A stretch of 38,004 nucleotides of DNA from Pseudovibrio sp. Ad37 (GTDB lineage: Bacteria; Pseudomonadota; Alphaproteobacteria; Rhizobiales; Stappiaceae). The stretch lies in assembly GCF_001623075.1 (NCBI RefSeq), contig NZ_LMCF01000144.1, forward strand, positions 1-38,004, in the 5' to 3' direction. The notes below the pieces were generated by a model, which searched no databases, was not told the DNA's origin, and was given only the letters and a program-made list of their open reading frames with translations. Position numbers and translations under genes: made by a program. Of the stretch, positions 16,000-27,945 are shown in pieces; position 1 is the stretch's first letter; every line of letters begins with the position of its first letter.

Positions 16000-18450
16000 T
16001 TAGTAAAGTCCACCTGTGCCGGACATAACGGCACGCCCGGCTTCCGGAGACAGATCCTGACGGATACCAATCTCATCCTGGAAGCCAATGACAGAGTAAC
16101 TGTCTGGTGGCGATGTACCCGGTTTGAAGGATTCCAGAATTGTACCCGGAGCCCCGGCACCAGCCCGCAGACCAGTACGGCGGTTGATAGACACCAGACG
16201 CAATCCGTTTGGAACACGGAACTCCAATGGAGGCGCATCCTTCAGAGCGTCCTTCATGAAGGCCGTGAAGATTGGCGCAGCAACCTGACCACCAGTTGCA
16301 CCGCGGCCCATTTTGCGAGGCGTGTCGTATCCAACGAACACACCCACAGTCAGTTCTGGCGTAAAGCCAACGAACCATGCATCACGCTCATCATTGGTGG
16401 TACCAGTTTTACCAGCAACAGGACGGCCAACAGCTTTAACACTTGTCGCCGTACCGCGCTTGACCACACCTTCCATCATGGAAGTGATCTGATAGGCGGT
16501 CATAGGATCAAGCACCTGCTCACGAGTATCAATCAGCTCAGGTTCTCCCTGATTGTTCCAATACTCTTCGGAGCAGTCTGTGCAAACAAGCTGATCGTTC
16601 TGATAGATAGTCTCACCATAACGGTTCTGGATACGGTCAATCAGAGTAGGCTGCACTCGGCGCCCGCCATTGGCCATCATGGAATAAGCCGCTGTCATGC
16701 GCATCACGGTGGTTTCACCCGCACCAAGAGACATGGAGAGCACCGGCATCATATTGTCGTCAATGCCAAAACTGCGCGCATATTCAGCAACCAGATCCAT
16801 GCCCATATCCTGAGCAAGACGAACAGTCATCACGTTACGGGACAGTTCAATACCCGTACGCAGAGTAGATGGCCCATAGAACTTGCCACCATAGTTTTGT
16901 GGCTTCCATGGCGCCTGACCCGGCCCCTGCTCAATTTCAACAGGCGCATCGAGCACCACTGAAGACGGCGTATAACCATTATCAAGCGCAGCTGCATAAA
17001 CGAACGGCTTGAACACAGAGCCCGGCTGACGCCAAGCCTGCGTCGCGCGGTTAAACTGGCTTTCGGCGTAGCTAAAACCACCAACCAGCGCGACAACGCG
17101 GCCAGTATTCGGATCCATGGCAACAATGGCACCCGAAACCTCTGGCACCTGCTGCAGTACGTATTTGCCACTCGCCTGACGCTGAACGTAAATCACATCG
17201 CCCGGGCTTAACACTTCCTGCACATTGCGAGGTGCACGCCCGTTGACGCGAGCCCATTTCATATCACTCAGGGAGAGATCTGCACGGACACGCTCAGTAG
17301 AAAGTTTCCGGTTTGCCATGCGCTTTGGACGAAGACCTACTACGGCTTTCTGATTACTCACAGACAGAACCACCGCACTCGTCCACTCAGGAACATCGTT
17401 CAGCGTCTGAACTTTGGCAAGCGCCGCGCCCCAGTCGCTGGAGGTGATTTCAATCGTGCTGATCGGACCGCGCCACTTGCCACGCTTATGGTCAAAGTCA
17501 ACCAGGCCGTCACGCAGTGCCTTACGCGCCTTCAGCTGCATTTCAGGATCAAGGGAAGTACGAACGGACAGACCGTCCTCATAAAGTTTCTCTTCACCGT
17601 ACTGACCGGCCAACTGGCGTCGCACAGCCTCAGAGAAATACTCAGAGCCTTTCACGAGGTTACCGGTTGGACGCAGCTTAACATCAAGAGGCTTGGCCTT
17701 AGCTTCAATACCTTCCTGAACAGTCACGTAACCATTCTCAACCATACGGTCGATGACCCAGTTCCGGCGCTCAATCGCACGGTCCCGGTAGCGGTATGGG
17801 TGATAGTTGGACGGACCTTTTGGAACAGCAGCGAGATACGCAATCTCTTCAAGCTCAAGCTCGTGAACAGATTTATCAAAAAGGATTAGGGAAGCAGCGC
17901 CAACACCGTAAGCGCCGACACCGAGATAAATCTCATTCAGATAAAGCTCAAGGATCTCTTCTTTCGTAAACGCTTGCTCGATACGCAGAGCAAGAAGCGC
18001 TTCTTTGATCTTGCGCTCATACTTCTGCTCACCAGTCAAAAGGAAGTTCTTTGCAACCTGCTGAGTAATCGTGGACGCTCCAACAAGGCGGCGCCCAGAT
18101 CCACTGTTACGAACGTTGGTGATCACCGCACGGCCAATGCCCCACGGGTCGATCCCGATGTGTTCATAAAAATTCTTATCTTCAGCAGACAAGAAAGCTT
18201 GTTTCACACGGTCCGGAATAGCCTGAATCGGAATAAACAAACGCCGTTCACGCGCGAACTCATACATAAGATGCCCATCAGCAGCATGCACACGTGTCAT
18301 GACTGGCGGTTCATAATCTTTCAGCGCGGTGTAGTCCGGTAGATCCTTGGTTATGTCATTGAGATAAATCCACAATCCGGCAGCTGCAATCAGCCCCAGA
18401 ACAACTGAAATCCCAAAGAGATATCCAATGAACTTTAAAAATAATCTCAT
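16000..18450 (-). CDS. mrcA: Penicillin-binding protein 1A, bifunctional glycosyltransferase/transpeptidase
   Basis: An 816-residue class A PBP that polymerises and crosslinks peptidoglycan. A single N-terminal membrane helix (about residues 8-29) is followed by a GT51 domain with catalytic Glu90 in AFLSAEDKNFYEH and the GASTITQQ motif. The PBP1A-type OB-like insert comes next. The transpeptidase domain has Ser478 in GSVFKPF (SxxK), SRN in LSRNVM, and Lys681 in GKTGTT. All catalytic residues are present. Two Cys in QLVCTDCSEEYW form a probable disulfide or metal site in a loop that is variable in the family. The gene follows amiC and precedes prfB on the same strand. This peptidoglycan cluster is common in alphaproteobacteria. 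Confidence 0.96.
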   Translation of the reverse strand: MRLFLKFIGYLFGISVVLGLIAAAGLWIYLNDITKDLPDYTALKDYEPPVMTRVHAADGHLMYEFARERRLFIPIQAIPDRVKQAFLSAEDKNFYEHIGIDPWGIGRAVITNVRNSGSGRRLVGASTITQQVAKNFLLTGEQKYERKIKEALLALRIEQAFTKEEILELYLNEIYLGVGAYGVGAASLILFDKSVHELELEEIAYLAAVPKGPSNYHPYRYRDRAIERRNWVIDRMVENGYVTVQEGIEAKAKPLDVKLRPTGNLVKGSEYFSEAVRRQLAGQYGEEKLYEDGLSVRTSLDPEMQLKARKALRDGLVDFDHKRGKWRGPISTIEITSSDWGAALAKVQTLNDVPEWTSAVVLSVSNQKAVVGLRPKRMANRKLSTERVRADLSLSDMKWARVNGRAPRNVQEVLSPGDVIYVQRQASGKYVLQQVPEVSGAIVAMDPNTGRVVALVGGFSYAESQFNRATQAWRQPGSVFKPFVYAAALDNGYTPSSVVLDAPVEIEQGPGQAPWKPQNYGGKFYGPSTLRTGIELSRNVMTVRLAQDMGMDLVAEYARSFGIDDNMMPVLSMSLGAGETTVMRMTAAYSMMANGGRRVQPTLIDRIQNRYGETIYQNDQLVCTDCSEEYWNNQGEPELIDTREQVLDPMTAYQITSMMEGVVKRGTATSVKAVGRPVAGKTGTTNDERDAWFVGFTPELTVGVFVGYDTPRKMGRGATGGQVAAPIFTAFMKDALKDAPPLEFRVPNGLRLVSINRRTGLRAGAGAPGTILESFKPGTSPPDSYSVIGFQDEIGIRQDLSPEAGRAVMSGTGGLY

Positions 18451-18719
18451 ATTCGGGCTCGTTTGCTTTCCCGCTAAGAATGTTCGTGTCGTGAAGCCAG
18501 CATTCCAGAGGCAGTTTCAAACGCCGTTCCTGATGCATTTCCCGTTAAGGGTCAAGAGGTCTCTTCCTGAAATGAATGCAGCAGAATCGAATCCAGACTT
18601 CACTGTTACAGTTTGGCACCCAATCGCTTTTCATTATGTCAAAGCTGAGGCAGGAACTTAGCCTTTATCCCACTACAGCCGCGACATATACGCACCCGAA
18701 AAACAACCACACCAAACGG

Positions 18720-19973
18720 CTATTGCTGCGCAATTCTAGCCCGAAAGAAACCGTTCGTCGCTTGAACAATCGCATCCGACACGCGTTCCCGCCACTCATC
18801 AGAACCTAACATTTTCTCATCCAGATTATTGGAAAGAAATCCAAGTTCAATCAAAACAGACGGAACATCGTGGCTTTTCAGCACTTGGAACCCCGCAGAA
18901 CGAAGAGGATTTTTAATAACTGTTGTGGCGCTTTTAAGTTCTTCAACCACCAACCGTGCAAAATGGATCGAAAAATTCTTGGTTTCACGGCGGGTGAGCT
19001 CGACCAAAATATCTGTAACCTCTTCAGGTTCATCAGAAAAATCGACCCCGCCAATCACATCCGAATAGTTCTCACGGCGCGCCAGCGCAGCCGCCATTCG
19101 GTCAGACGCTCGCTCTGAGAGCGTGTAGATTGAGGCTCCACGCGTCGTCTCTGCCCCATTTGTGATCGAATCCGCATGAATGGAAATGAACAGATCAGCC
19201 CCTTTCCCACGCGCCAGCTTGGTCCGGTTTCCCAAAGAGATGAATTTGTCATCATCACGGGTTAGATGGACCTGATAGTAGCCAAGTTTATCCAGTTTCT
19301 CTTTCAAAAACCGACCGAAATTCAGAACGATCGCCTTTTCAAGCGTACCATTACTGCCAACTGCGCCAGAATCAACACCGCCGTGCCCCGGATCGATAAT
19401 GATCACAGGCAGCTCATTTTCAACCGATGTAGCTGGCTCTTGAGTTTCTTGCTTTGGAACAGATGCCGTCGCCCCTACAGGCTGCGCATGTGAAGTGGCC
19501 TGACCAACCGCAGCTTCAAACTCATCAGGAGAAGATTCGGTCAGATCAATAACCAGCCGTGTTGGTTGATCTTGTACGCCGGGCAACAAAAAGGTTTTAT
19601 CCAGAGCAACTGGAGAGTTGAGATCCAGTACTACTCTGGAACGCCCTTTGGAGATGGAGCCATACCGCCAGGACCGAACCAGTCCCCGCCCTTTTGGCAC
19701 GAAATCTCTTGGAAACTGGAAGGTGACAGACGGCAGGTCAATCACCAACCGATAAGGGTGAGACAAGAATGAAAGGTTATATCCAACCTCACCATCCATA
19801 TCCAGAATGAAGCGCGTCCGTGCCAGATCTCCGGCAACACGTGCATCAGAAACGACCGAAACCGCGTTTTGCGCTGATGCAGCAGCACTCATGGCAACTG
19901 TTGCAATGAGAGAAAACGCAACACAATAAAAGCTGAGAGCACAGAACCTGAATGCATGACTGATGCGGCTCAC
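18720..19973 (-). CDS. amiC: N-acetylmuramoyl-L-alanine amidase with AMIN domain
   Basis: A 417-residue periplasmic amidase that splits septal peptidoglycan to let daughter cells separate. Residues 1-35 are a signal peptide (cleavage after ASAQ). An AMIN domain (about 38-150) directs binding to the wall or septum. A Thr/Glu-rich linker leads to an Amidase_3 domain from about 188. The zinc site is complete: His197 in IDPGHGG, Glu212 in LEKAI, His266 in SIHADS, and the catalytic Glu376 in LIELGFLSN. A blocking helix region lies between SIYTLSE and the C-terminal strands, as in AmiC-type enzymes that need an EnvC/NlpD-like activator; the M23 protein at 13364-14647 is a nearby candidate. The 269-base spacer to mrcA shows no gene. 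Confidence 0.95.
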   Translation of the reverse strand: MSRISHAFRFCALSFYCVAFSLIATVAMSAAASAQNAVSVVSDARVAGDLARTRFILDMDGEVGYNLSFLSHPYRLVIDLPSVTFQFPRDFVPKGRGLVRSWRYGSISKGRSRVVLDLNSPVALDKTFLLPGVQDQPTRLVIDLTESSPDEFEAAVGQATSHAQPVGATASVPKQETQEPATSVENELPVIIIDPGHGGVDSGAVGSNGTLEKAIVLNFGRFLKEKLDKLGYYQVHLTRDDDKFISLGNRTKLARGKGADLFISIHADSITNGAETTRGASIYTLSERASDRMAAALARRENYSDVIGGVDFSDEPEEVTDILVELTRRETKNFSIHFARLVVEELKSATTVIKNPLRSAGFQVLKSHDVPSVLIELGFLSNNLDEKMLGSDEWRERVSDAIVQATNGFFRARIAQQ

Positions 19974-20080
19974 CTTTTCACTCCCCTATAGAAACATTGG
20001 CAATTTAGTTTAAATCAAGTTGAACGATTAAAACACGATTAAGCGAAAGTCACCCCGCCAAACCTATCATTAAGCATTGA

Positions 20081-20380
20081 TTAACAACTGCAGCTTTCGT
20101 AGCAAGACATCGCCAGATCGATTTTCCCAAGCTTGCCAAGCGTCTCGAGGGATCGTAAAAGGTTTACTAGGACTTCGATTTGGAATTGTTCCGTAAAGTT
20201 GTGAGCCATATTTTTTGAAGCTGATATCCTGAGTTTTTCGCAGTTTTCAAACTGATCGAAATGTTTCAAAAAGCCCATATGAGCCATTTGTGCCGTTTCC
20301 GGTTTGTTGATGAGGATGCGGTATAAACCAACTGGAAGAGCAGTCTGCTCGAGAGCCAAGACAGAGTTTTGCCGTGACAT
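20081..20380 (-). CDS. Hypothetical 99-residue protein between amiC and rne
   Basis: A frame of 100 codons on the amiC strand, ending 107 bases upstream of amiC. The predicted protein is soluble and of ordinary amino acid make-up, with helical segments such as QFQIEVLVNLLRSLETLGKL and three Cys at the C-terminus (SCYESCSC). About half of the third codon bases are G or C, similar to its neighbours. I do not recognise a family. No clear ribosome site precedes ATG 20380, and the region could be merely the upstream part of the rne leader on the opposite strand. It may still be a real small gene co-transcribed with amiC. Confidence 0.35.
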   Translation of the reverse strand: MSRQNSVLALEQTALPVGLYRILINKPETAQMAHMGFLKHFDQFENCEKLRISASKNMAHNFTEQFQIEVLVNLLRSLETLGKLGKIDLAMSCYESCSC

Positions 20381-20778
20381 TTTCGGTCATGGCGGGTTGT
20401 GAACAGATTTTCTGTCGCTTTGGATAAGTGCTTTATCCCCGATTTTTCGGAGAGATACGGCAGTTAGGCGCAGGAACAGACGTTTACAGATTGGAAGCCT
20501 GAAGAAGCGCTTCCATTTCAAGCATACCGCCTTATGGGCGGTCAAAAAGAGATCATTAAGGGCGAACGGTTTGTCAAAGCTACGCGCAAATACAAATGAA
20601 CATGGGTTAAGAAGCAGTGCGCTGACGTGTCAGTCGGTCCCTTCTTGTCGTGGTCATGCGCGCCGCCGTCTCTCCTTTTCTACTAGCAACTTACATAACA
20701 AGTTGACCGACCTGACGATGTACAAATCTCAGCGCCACTCGCGCCGTCTTCAGTGTTTGGTCCTAAGGAACTCACTTC
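20381..20778 (+). promoter_or_regulatory. Long hairpin-rich leader upstream of rne
   Basis: The 400 bases before rne contain no protein gene on the plus strand but several hairpins. They are GGATAA-GTGCT-TTATCC (20422-20438), GGAAGC pairing with GCTTCC (20493-20514), ACCGCC-TTATG-GGCGGT (20526-20542) and CTGAC-GT-GTCAG (20622-20633). Enterobacterial rne autoregulates through stem-loops in a 361-base leader. A similar feedback is plausible here but unproven. AAGGA at 20765 is the rne ribosome site. Confidence 0.45.
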
Positions 20779-23799
<3,021 letters not shown>

Positions 23800-23813
23800 G
23801 AAGAAACAAGTTC

Positions 23814-23846
23814 AAAAAAAGCCCGCTCAACTGAGCGGGCTTTTTT
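23814..23846 (+). terminator. Bidirectional terminator between rne and the aminotransferase gene
   Basis: AAAAAAGCCCGCTCA pairs with TGAGCGGGCTTTTTT around a two-base loop, a perfect symmetric stem with an A-run before and a T-run after. It therefore ends both converging transcripts. Confidence 0.92.
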
Positions 23847-23854
23847 ATTGCCTG

Positions 23855-25015
23855 TTACTTAAGCCAGCCTTCCAACCGCTCTACCGCAAGCTTGATATCA
23901 GGCTCCTTCCCCGCAAAGGAAAAGCGCATGTATTGATTCCCGCGTGTCAGATCGAAATCTACGCCGGGCGTTGCCGCAATGTGTGTCTCTGCCAACATCT
24001 TCTGACAGAACTCCATGGAGTCGTTGGTGAGCTTTGAAACACCCGCATACACATAGAACGCACCATCAACCGGCAGCACATCAAAACCAAGCTGAGGAAG
24101 GTGATCGAGCAACACCTGTCTGTTGGCTGCATACCCAGCCTTGATTTTTTCATAGTCCTCCGTCGCATCAAAAGCAGCAGCTGCAGTCACCTGCGCCAGC
24201 TCTGGAGGCGAAATGTAAAGGCTCTGCGCAATCCGCTCAATCGGACGTACAAGCACCTCAGGCAACACCATCCAGCCAATTCGCCAACCTGTCATGCAAT
24301 AGTATTTGGAAAAGCTATTGACGATGATCGCCTTGTCCGTAAAACGAAGCGCTGTCTCCTCCTCCATATCATAGGCAAGCCCGTGGTAAATCTCATCGGA
24401 GATGAACCACAAATCCATCGCCTCGCAAGCCTCAACCAGTGCATTGAGAGCATCAGGAGACATCATGGTCCCGGTCGGATTCGCCGGACTGGCCACAAGC
24501 ACGCCCTTTAGCGGCTTCTCCTTATGCACCGCCTCAAGAATCTCAGGGGTGAGTGACCAGCGCGTTTCTGGCCCAACCTCAATCTCAACACACTCCAGCC
24601 CCAACACCTCAATGATATTGCGGTAGGCCGGATAGCCGGGAGAGGTAATTGCAATGCGGTCCCCTCTGTCAAATCCGGCAAGAAAAGCAAGGTTGAAACC
24701 AGCAGAAGAACCCGTGGTTGCAAAGATGCGAGATTCAGGAACCTCCAATCCAAAGGTTTGCTTATAGTAGCGAGCAATGCTCTTCTTCAGCAACGGAATG
24801 CCCTGCGCTTCCGTATATCCCAATCGGCCAGAAGACAGATGATCATGCGCAACCTTCAAAACCGAGTCAGGAACAGGCGCTCCCGGCTGTCCCACTTCCA
24901 TGTGCAGCACGTGTTCTCCGTTCTGCTCAAGGCGGTTAGCAGCATTCAGCACTTCCATAGCTTGAAAAGGCAGGACTTCACTACGTTTTGATCCCATTAA
25001 TACTGACAAATGCAT
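23855..25015 (-). CDS. Class I/II pyridoxal-phosphate aminotransferase
   Basis: A 386-residue fold-type I aminotransferase. Substrate and cofactor motifs are visible: HMEVGQPGAPVP, GYTEAQGIPLLKKSIA, ATTGSSAGF for phosphate binding, SPANPTGTMM with the Asn that holds the pyridine ring, ISDEIYHGL with the Asp and Tyr, SFSKYYCMTGWRIGW with the Schiff-base Lys, and MRFSFAG with the carboxylate-binding Arg. It belongs to the branch annotated as aspartate- or alanine-type aminotransferases. The exact amino acid cannot be told from the sequence. An ATG at 24997 is an alternative start; 25015 is kept because it retains a purine-rich site just upstream. It converges on rne and is divergent from the M48 gene. 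Confidence 0.9.
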   Translation of the reverse strand: MHLSVLMGSKRSEVLPFQAMEVLNAANRLEQNGEHVLHMEVGQPGAPVPDSVLKVAHDHLSSGRLGYTEAQGIPLLKKSIARYYKQTFGLEVPESRIFATTGSSAGFNLAFLAGFDRGDRIAITSPGYPAYRNIIEVLGLECVEIEVGPETRWSLTPEILEAVHKEKPLKGVLVASPANPTGTMMSPDALNALVEACEAMDLWFISDEIYHGLAYDMEEETALRFTDKAIIVNSFSKYYCMTGWRIGWMVLPEVLVRPIERIAQSLYISPPELAQVTAAAAFDATEDYEKIKAGYAANRQVLLDHLPQLGFDVLPVDGAFYVYAGVSKLTNDSMEFCQKMLAETHIAATPGVDFDLTRGNQYMRFSFAGKEPDIKLAVERLEGWLK

Positions 25016-25182
25016 TCCCTCTTATTTCTTCTTCTCAGAGCCTGTGCTTTAATTTTTCGGGCTACCTAGCAATTTTGCCTAATAACTGCCTATCTTGGGT
25101 GATTAAGGCTTATTTGAAAGTCTATGTAGTACTTTAAGTGCGAACCGCTCTGCGCCTGCCAAGCCAATTAAGGGGACTTGAC

Positions 25183-26625
25183 GTGCAATTTAAGAACAAT
25201 GCATTGAAACGTGTGATCGAACCAGTCAAATCACAAGCAACAAAGTTTGCGCGCAAATTTCTTATAACAGCAACCGCACTTTCTCTGGTTGTACCTAATG
25301 TGGCAATCACCACAGCTCAAGCTCAACAAAAGAAGGGGCTCCCCCTCGTTCGCGATGCAGAAACTGAAGATCTGCTGCGCGAATACGCCAAACCGATCTT
25401 CCGGGCAGCTGGACTTCCTGCCAATCAGGTTGAGATCATTTTGGTCAATGACAAGAGCTTTAACGCCTTCGTTCCAGACAGCCGCAGGATGTTTATCAAC
25501 CTCGGCGTCATCATGGATGCCAAAACGCCAAGCGAAGTGATCGGCGTAATCGCACACGAGACCGGCCATATTGCAGGCAACCATCTGGTTCGCATGCGCC
25601 AGGCAGCTTCAAACGCACAGATTATGTCAGTTATCGGCATGATCCTGGGTGCAGGTGCGATGGCAGCAGGTGCAACCACGGGCAACAGTTCTATCGCCCG
25701 CGGTGGTGCAGCAGCAGTCTCCGGTGGCGGAGCGCTCGCCCAACGAAATTTCTTGTCCTATCGCAGATCTGAAGAATCATCAGCTGATCAGGCAGCCCTG
25801 CGCTACCTCGATCGCGTCGGCGTTTCTGCCAAGGGCATGCTCACAACATTTGAACGCATGGCGGATCAGGCTCTGTTCTCAGCGCAGTATGTAGATCCAT
25901 ACGCGCTCAGCCACCCCATGCCGCGCGCGCGTTTCAACGCCCTTCAAAACAGGGCTCAACAGGCGAAGCACTTTAACAAGAAAGACCCTGAGCGCCTTCA
26001 ACTGAAACATGACATGGTCAAAGCCAAACTGCTGGCATTCACCAGTCACAAAAACTCAGTTTATCGCGCCTATCCGGAAAGAGACAAAAGCCTCCCAGCA
26101 CAATATGCCCGTGCCATTGCAAGCATGAGATCCGACAAAGCGTCAAAAGCTGTCAGAAAAATTGACGCCCTGATCTCAAAAGCGCCGGAATATCCGTATT
26201 TTTATGAAATCAAAGGACAGGCGCTGCTCGAAGGCGGCAAGCCGAAAGCCGCAATTGCGCCATTTCGGAAGGCGCTGGCGCTTTATCCTGGCAATCCGCA
26301 TTTTGAAATCTGGTTGGGCTTCGCAATGGTCGCATCCGACGACAAGCGGTACCTGAAAGAAGCAAAGAGCATTTTGACCAGAGCTCTGCGAAAAGACAGA
26401 TATTCTATGAACGGCTATGCACAACTTGCAATCGCAAATGCCCGTCTAGGCGATATCGCTGGTGCAGATCTGGCAACGGCTCAAAGCCATATGACCCGCG
26501 GCGATGTTCGCAGCGCACAGCGCTATGCAAAGCGCGCTCAGAAAAAATTGAAAGTCGGCTCACCTGCCTGGCAACAAGCTGACGATATACTGTCAGCCAA
26601 AGTGCCTCAGCTCAGACGCCGCTAA
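25183..26625 (+). CDS. Periplasmic M48 family zinc metalloprotease with TPR-like tail (BepA/YfgC-like)
   Basis: A 480-residue secreted protease. A signal peptide (about residues 1-48, with ALSLVVPNVA and an AQAQ cleavage region) leads to an M48 domain. The zinc site is HETGH (residues 125-129) plus Glu198 in RRSEESSADQAAL. A glycine/alanine-rich segment lies between, as in BepA-type proteins. The C-terminal 200 residues form tetratricopeptide-like helices (YFYEIKGQALLEGGKPKAAI, FRKALALYPGNPHFEIWLG). BepA helps outer-membrane protein assembly and degrades stalled LptD/BamA substrates; that role is inferred by family. I chose GTG 25183 over the in-frame GTG 25138 because AAGGGGA lies six bases before it. 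The DsbA-like gene follows 51 bases later. Confidence 0.9.
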   Translation: MQFKNNALKRVIEPVKSQATKFARKFLITATALSLVVPNVAITTAQAQQKKGLPLVRDAETEDLLREYAKPIFRAAGLPANQVEIILVNDKSFNAFVPDSRRMFINLGVIMDAKTPSEVIGVIAHETGHIAGNHLVRMRQAASNAQIMSVIGMILGAGAMAAGATTGNSSIARGGAAAVSGGGALAQRNFLSYRRSEESSADQAALRYLDRVGVSAKGMLTTFERMADQALFSAQYVDPYALSHPMPRARFNALQNRAQQAKHFNKKDPERLQLKHDMVKAKLLAFTSHKNSVYRAYPERDKSLPAQYARAIASMRSDKASKAVRKIDALISKAPEYPYFYEIKGQALLEGGKPKAAIAPFRKALALYPGNPHFEIWLGFAMVASDDKRYLKEAKSILTRALRKDRYSMNGYAQLAIANARLGDIAGADLATAQSHMTRGDVRSAQRYAKRAQKKLKVGSPAWQQADDILSAKVPQLRRR

Positions 26626-26676
26626 CAAATCAGACTGATAAAAATCAAGCACCCGAACAGGGTTACAGGAGACGTC

Positions 26677-27420
26677 ATGAAGAAACTCATTCGCCGAGCT
26701 GCGATCACATGTGCAGCAACGTTCGCCCTGCTGCCAGCAACTTTTTCTGCACAAGCAGAATCGGTGAACCGCGCTGAAGTCGAAACAATCATCAAGGAAT
26801 ACCTTGTCGCAAATCCGGAAATCGTGCTGGAAGCGCTTCAGGAACTTGATAAGCGCCGCCTCGCAGAAGAAGAAAGTGCACGCAAAGGCGCCATCTCCAG
26901 CCTCTCTGATGAGATCTACAACAGTGACTACCAGATTGTCCTCGGCAACCCGGATGGCGACGTCACACTCGTAGAACTGTTCGATTACAACTGCGGTTAC
27001 TGTAAGCGCGCACTGTCTGACCTTGTTCGCCTCGTTGATGAAGACAAGAACCTCCGCGTTGTCTTGAAAGAGTTCCCAGTTCTGGGCAAAGCCTCTCAGG
27101 AAGCCGCACGCGTTGCGATCGCAGTTGCTGAAGTTGCACCTGATAAATACGAGGATTTCCACCTCGCACTTCTGGGTCAGCCTGGTCGCGCAAACCTCGC
27201 CAGCAGCCTGAAAGTTGCAAAGGACCTCGGGATCTCTGATGCAGACCTGGAAAAATCAATGAAGTCCAACCGCGCCGCTGAAACCTTCCAGGAAGTATTC
27301 ACTATTGCTGAACAGCTCGGCATCACCGGAACCCCTTCCTACATTTTGGGTGAAGAAGTGATTGTTGGAGCCGTCGGCTACGACACTTTGAAGGAAAAAA
27401 TTGCAGCTGAACGCGAGTAG
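26677..27420 (+). CDS. DsbA family periplasmic thiol:disulfide oxidoreductase (Com1/ScsC-like)
   Basis: A 247-residue exported protein. Residues 1-27 are a signal peptide (FSAQA cleavage). An N-terminal charged helical segment (about 30-75) resembles the oligomerisation helices of ScsC-type proteins. A DsbA-like thioredoxin fold follows, with the redox motif C106-G-Y-C109 in LFDYNCGYCKRAL and the cis-Pro loop in GITGTPSYI. A Cys-Gly-Tyr-Cys site is common in the Com1/ScsC/BdbD group and can act as oxidase or isomerase. It sits 51 bases after the M48 protease gene, which suggests co-transcription and a shared role in envelope protein folding. The precise redox role is not decided by sequence. 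Confidence 0.92.
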   Translation: MKKLIRRAAITCAATFALLPATFSAQAESVNRAEVETIIKEYLVANPEIVLEALQELDKRRLAEEESARKGAISSLSDEIYNSDYQIVLGNPDGDVTLVELFDYNCGYCKRALSDLVRLVDEDKNLRVVLKEFPVLGKASQEAARVAIAVAEVAPDKYEDFHLALLGQPGRANLASSLKVAKDLGISDADLEKSMKSNRAAETFQEVFTIAEQLGITGTPSYILGEEVIVGAVGYDTLKEKIAAERE

Positions 27421-27479
27421 ATTGGTCCCAATCGCGCATATCAACGCATTTTCGCAGCTTTATCCTTAAGAACTCAACT

Positions 27480-27515
27480 CAGAGCGGACAAAGGTCTTTT
27501 CCTTGGTCCGCTCTG
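27480..27515. repeat. Inverted repeat after the DsbA-like gene
   Basis: CAGAGCGGAC pairs perfectly with GTCCGCTCTG, and inner AAGG/CCTT extends the stem beyond one mismatch. The hairpin lies 59 bases after the stop. There is no T-run, so it may protect the mRNA end rather than terminate it. Confidence 0.6.
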
Positions 27516-27771
27516 ACCATATAAGAGGGCCAGTTATGTTTATTTGCCTGGCTACGCTTTACCAATACGTCAAGTAAACCTAGCGTATTACACAGAGTTT
27601 TTGAGAACAGATTGGTTGCGTAGGCGCAACTACATTTGTGTACTTCTGAGTAAATCTAAAGCGTTATGTGCCTTTCTGCGCTAATAAACATGATATTGCC
27701 TTATGCGCAGCCTAGGCACTCCGGATGCACACTTTTTAAAAGACAGCATCTCGCAACTAGAGAATTAATGG

Positions 27772-27806
27772 CTATCTAAGCAGTTAATAACCAACTGCTT
27801 AGATAG
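27772..27806. repeat. Perfect 14-base inverted repeat upstream of accB
   Basis: CTATCTAAGCAGTT and AACTGCTTAGATAG are exact complements separated by AATAACC. No T-run follows. It lies 140 bases before accB. It could be an operator, an RNA hairpin in the leader, or an element end. Confidence 0.6.
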
Positions 27807-27945
27807 TTCATTCAGTCAGAAAGTCCGCATTTGCTCTGAGCAATTGGATTTTCACAGATTATTAAAAGGCCATCCTTGCTGCACAGTCGCTTTGGGGGCC
27901 AAACCGAAGGCTCCTGGCATTAGTCAGGGCATTTCGAACTGGACG

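Larger units (their letters stand above)
27421..27945. other. 525-base structured noncoding gap upstream of accB
   Basis: No convincing gene is seen on either strand. The region holds at least four inverted repeats: 27480-27515 and 27772-27806 (listed separately), GTTGCG-TAGG-CGCAAC (27615-27630), and a larger stem in which GTGCC...CTGCGC (27668-27681) faces GCGCAG...GGCAC (27705-27719). It may be a long regulatory leader for the acc operon, a small RNA, or a scar. In many relatives aroQ occupies this position; no aroQ trace is visible. Confidence 0.5.

Noticed and set aside
15991-16962. A 323-codon plus-strand frame opposite mrcA
   Set aside because: It is a shadow of mrcA codon usage, with no family-like sequence; the minus-strand PBP motifs are unequivocal.
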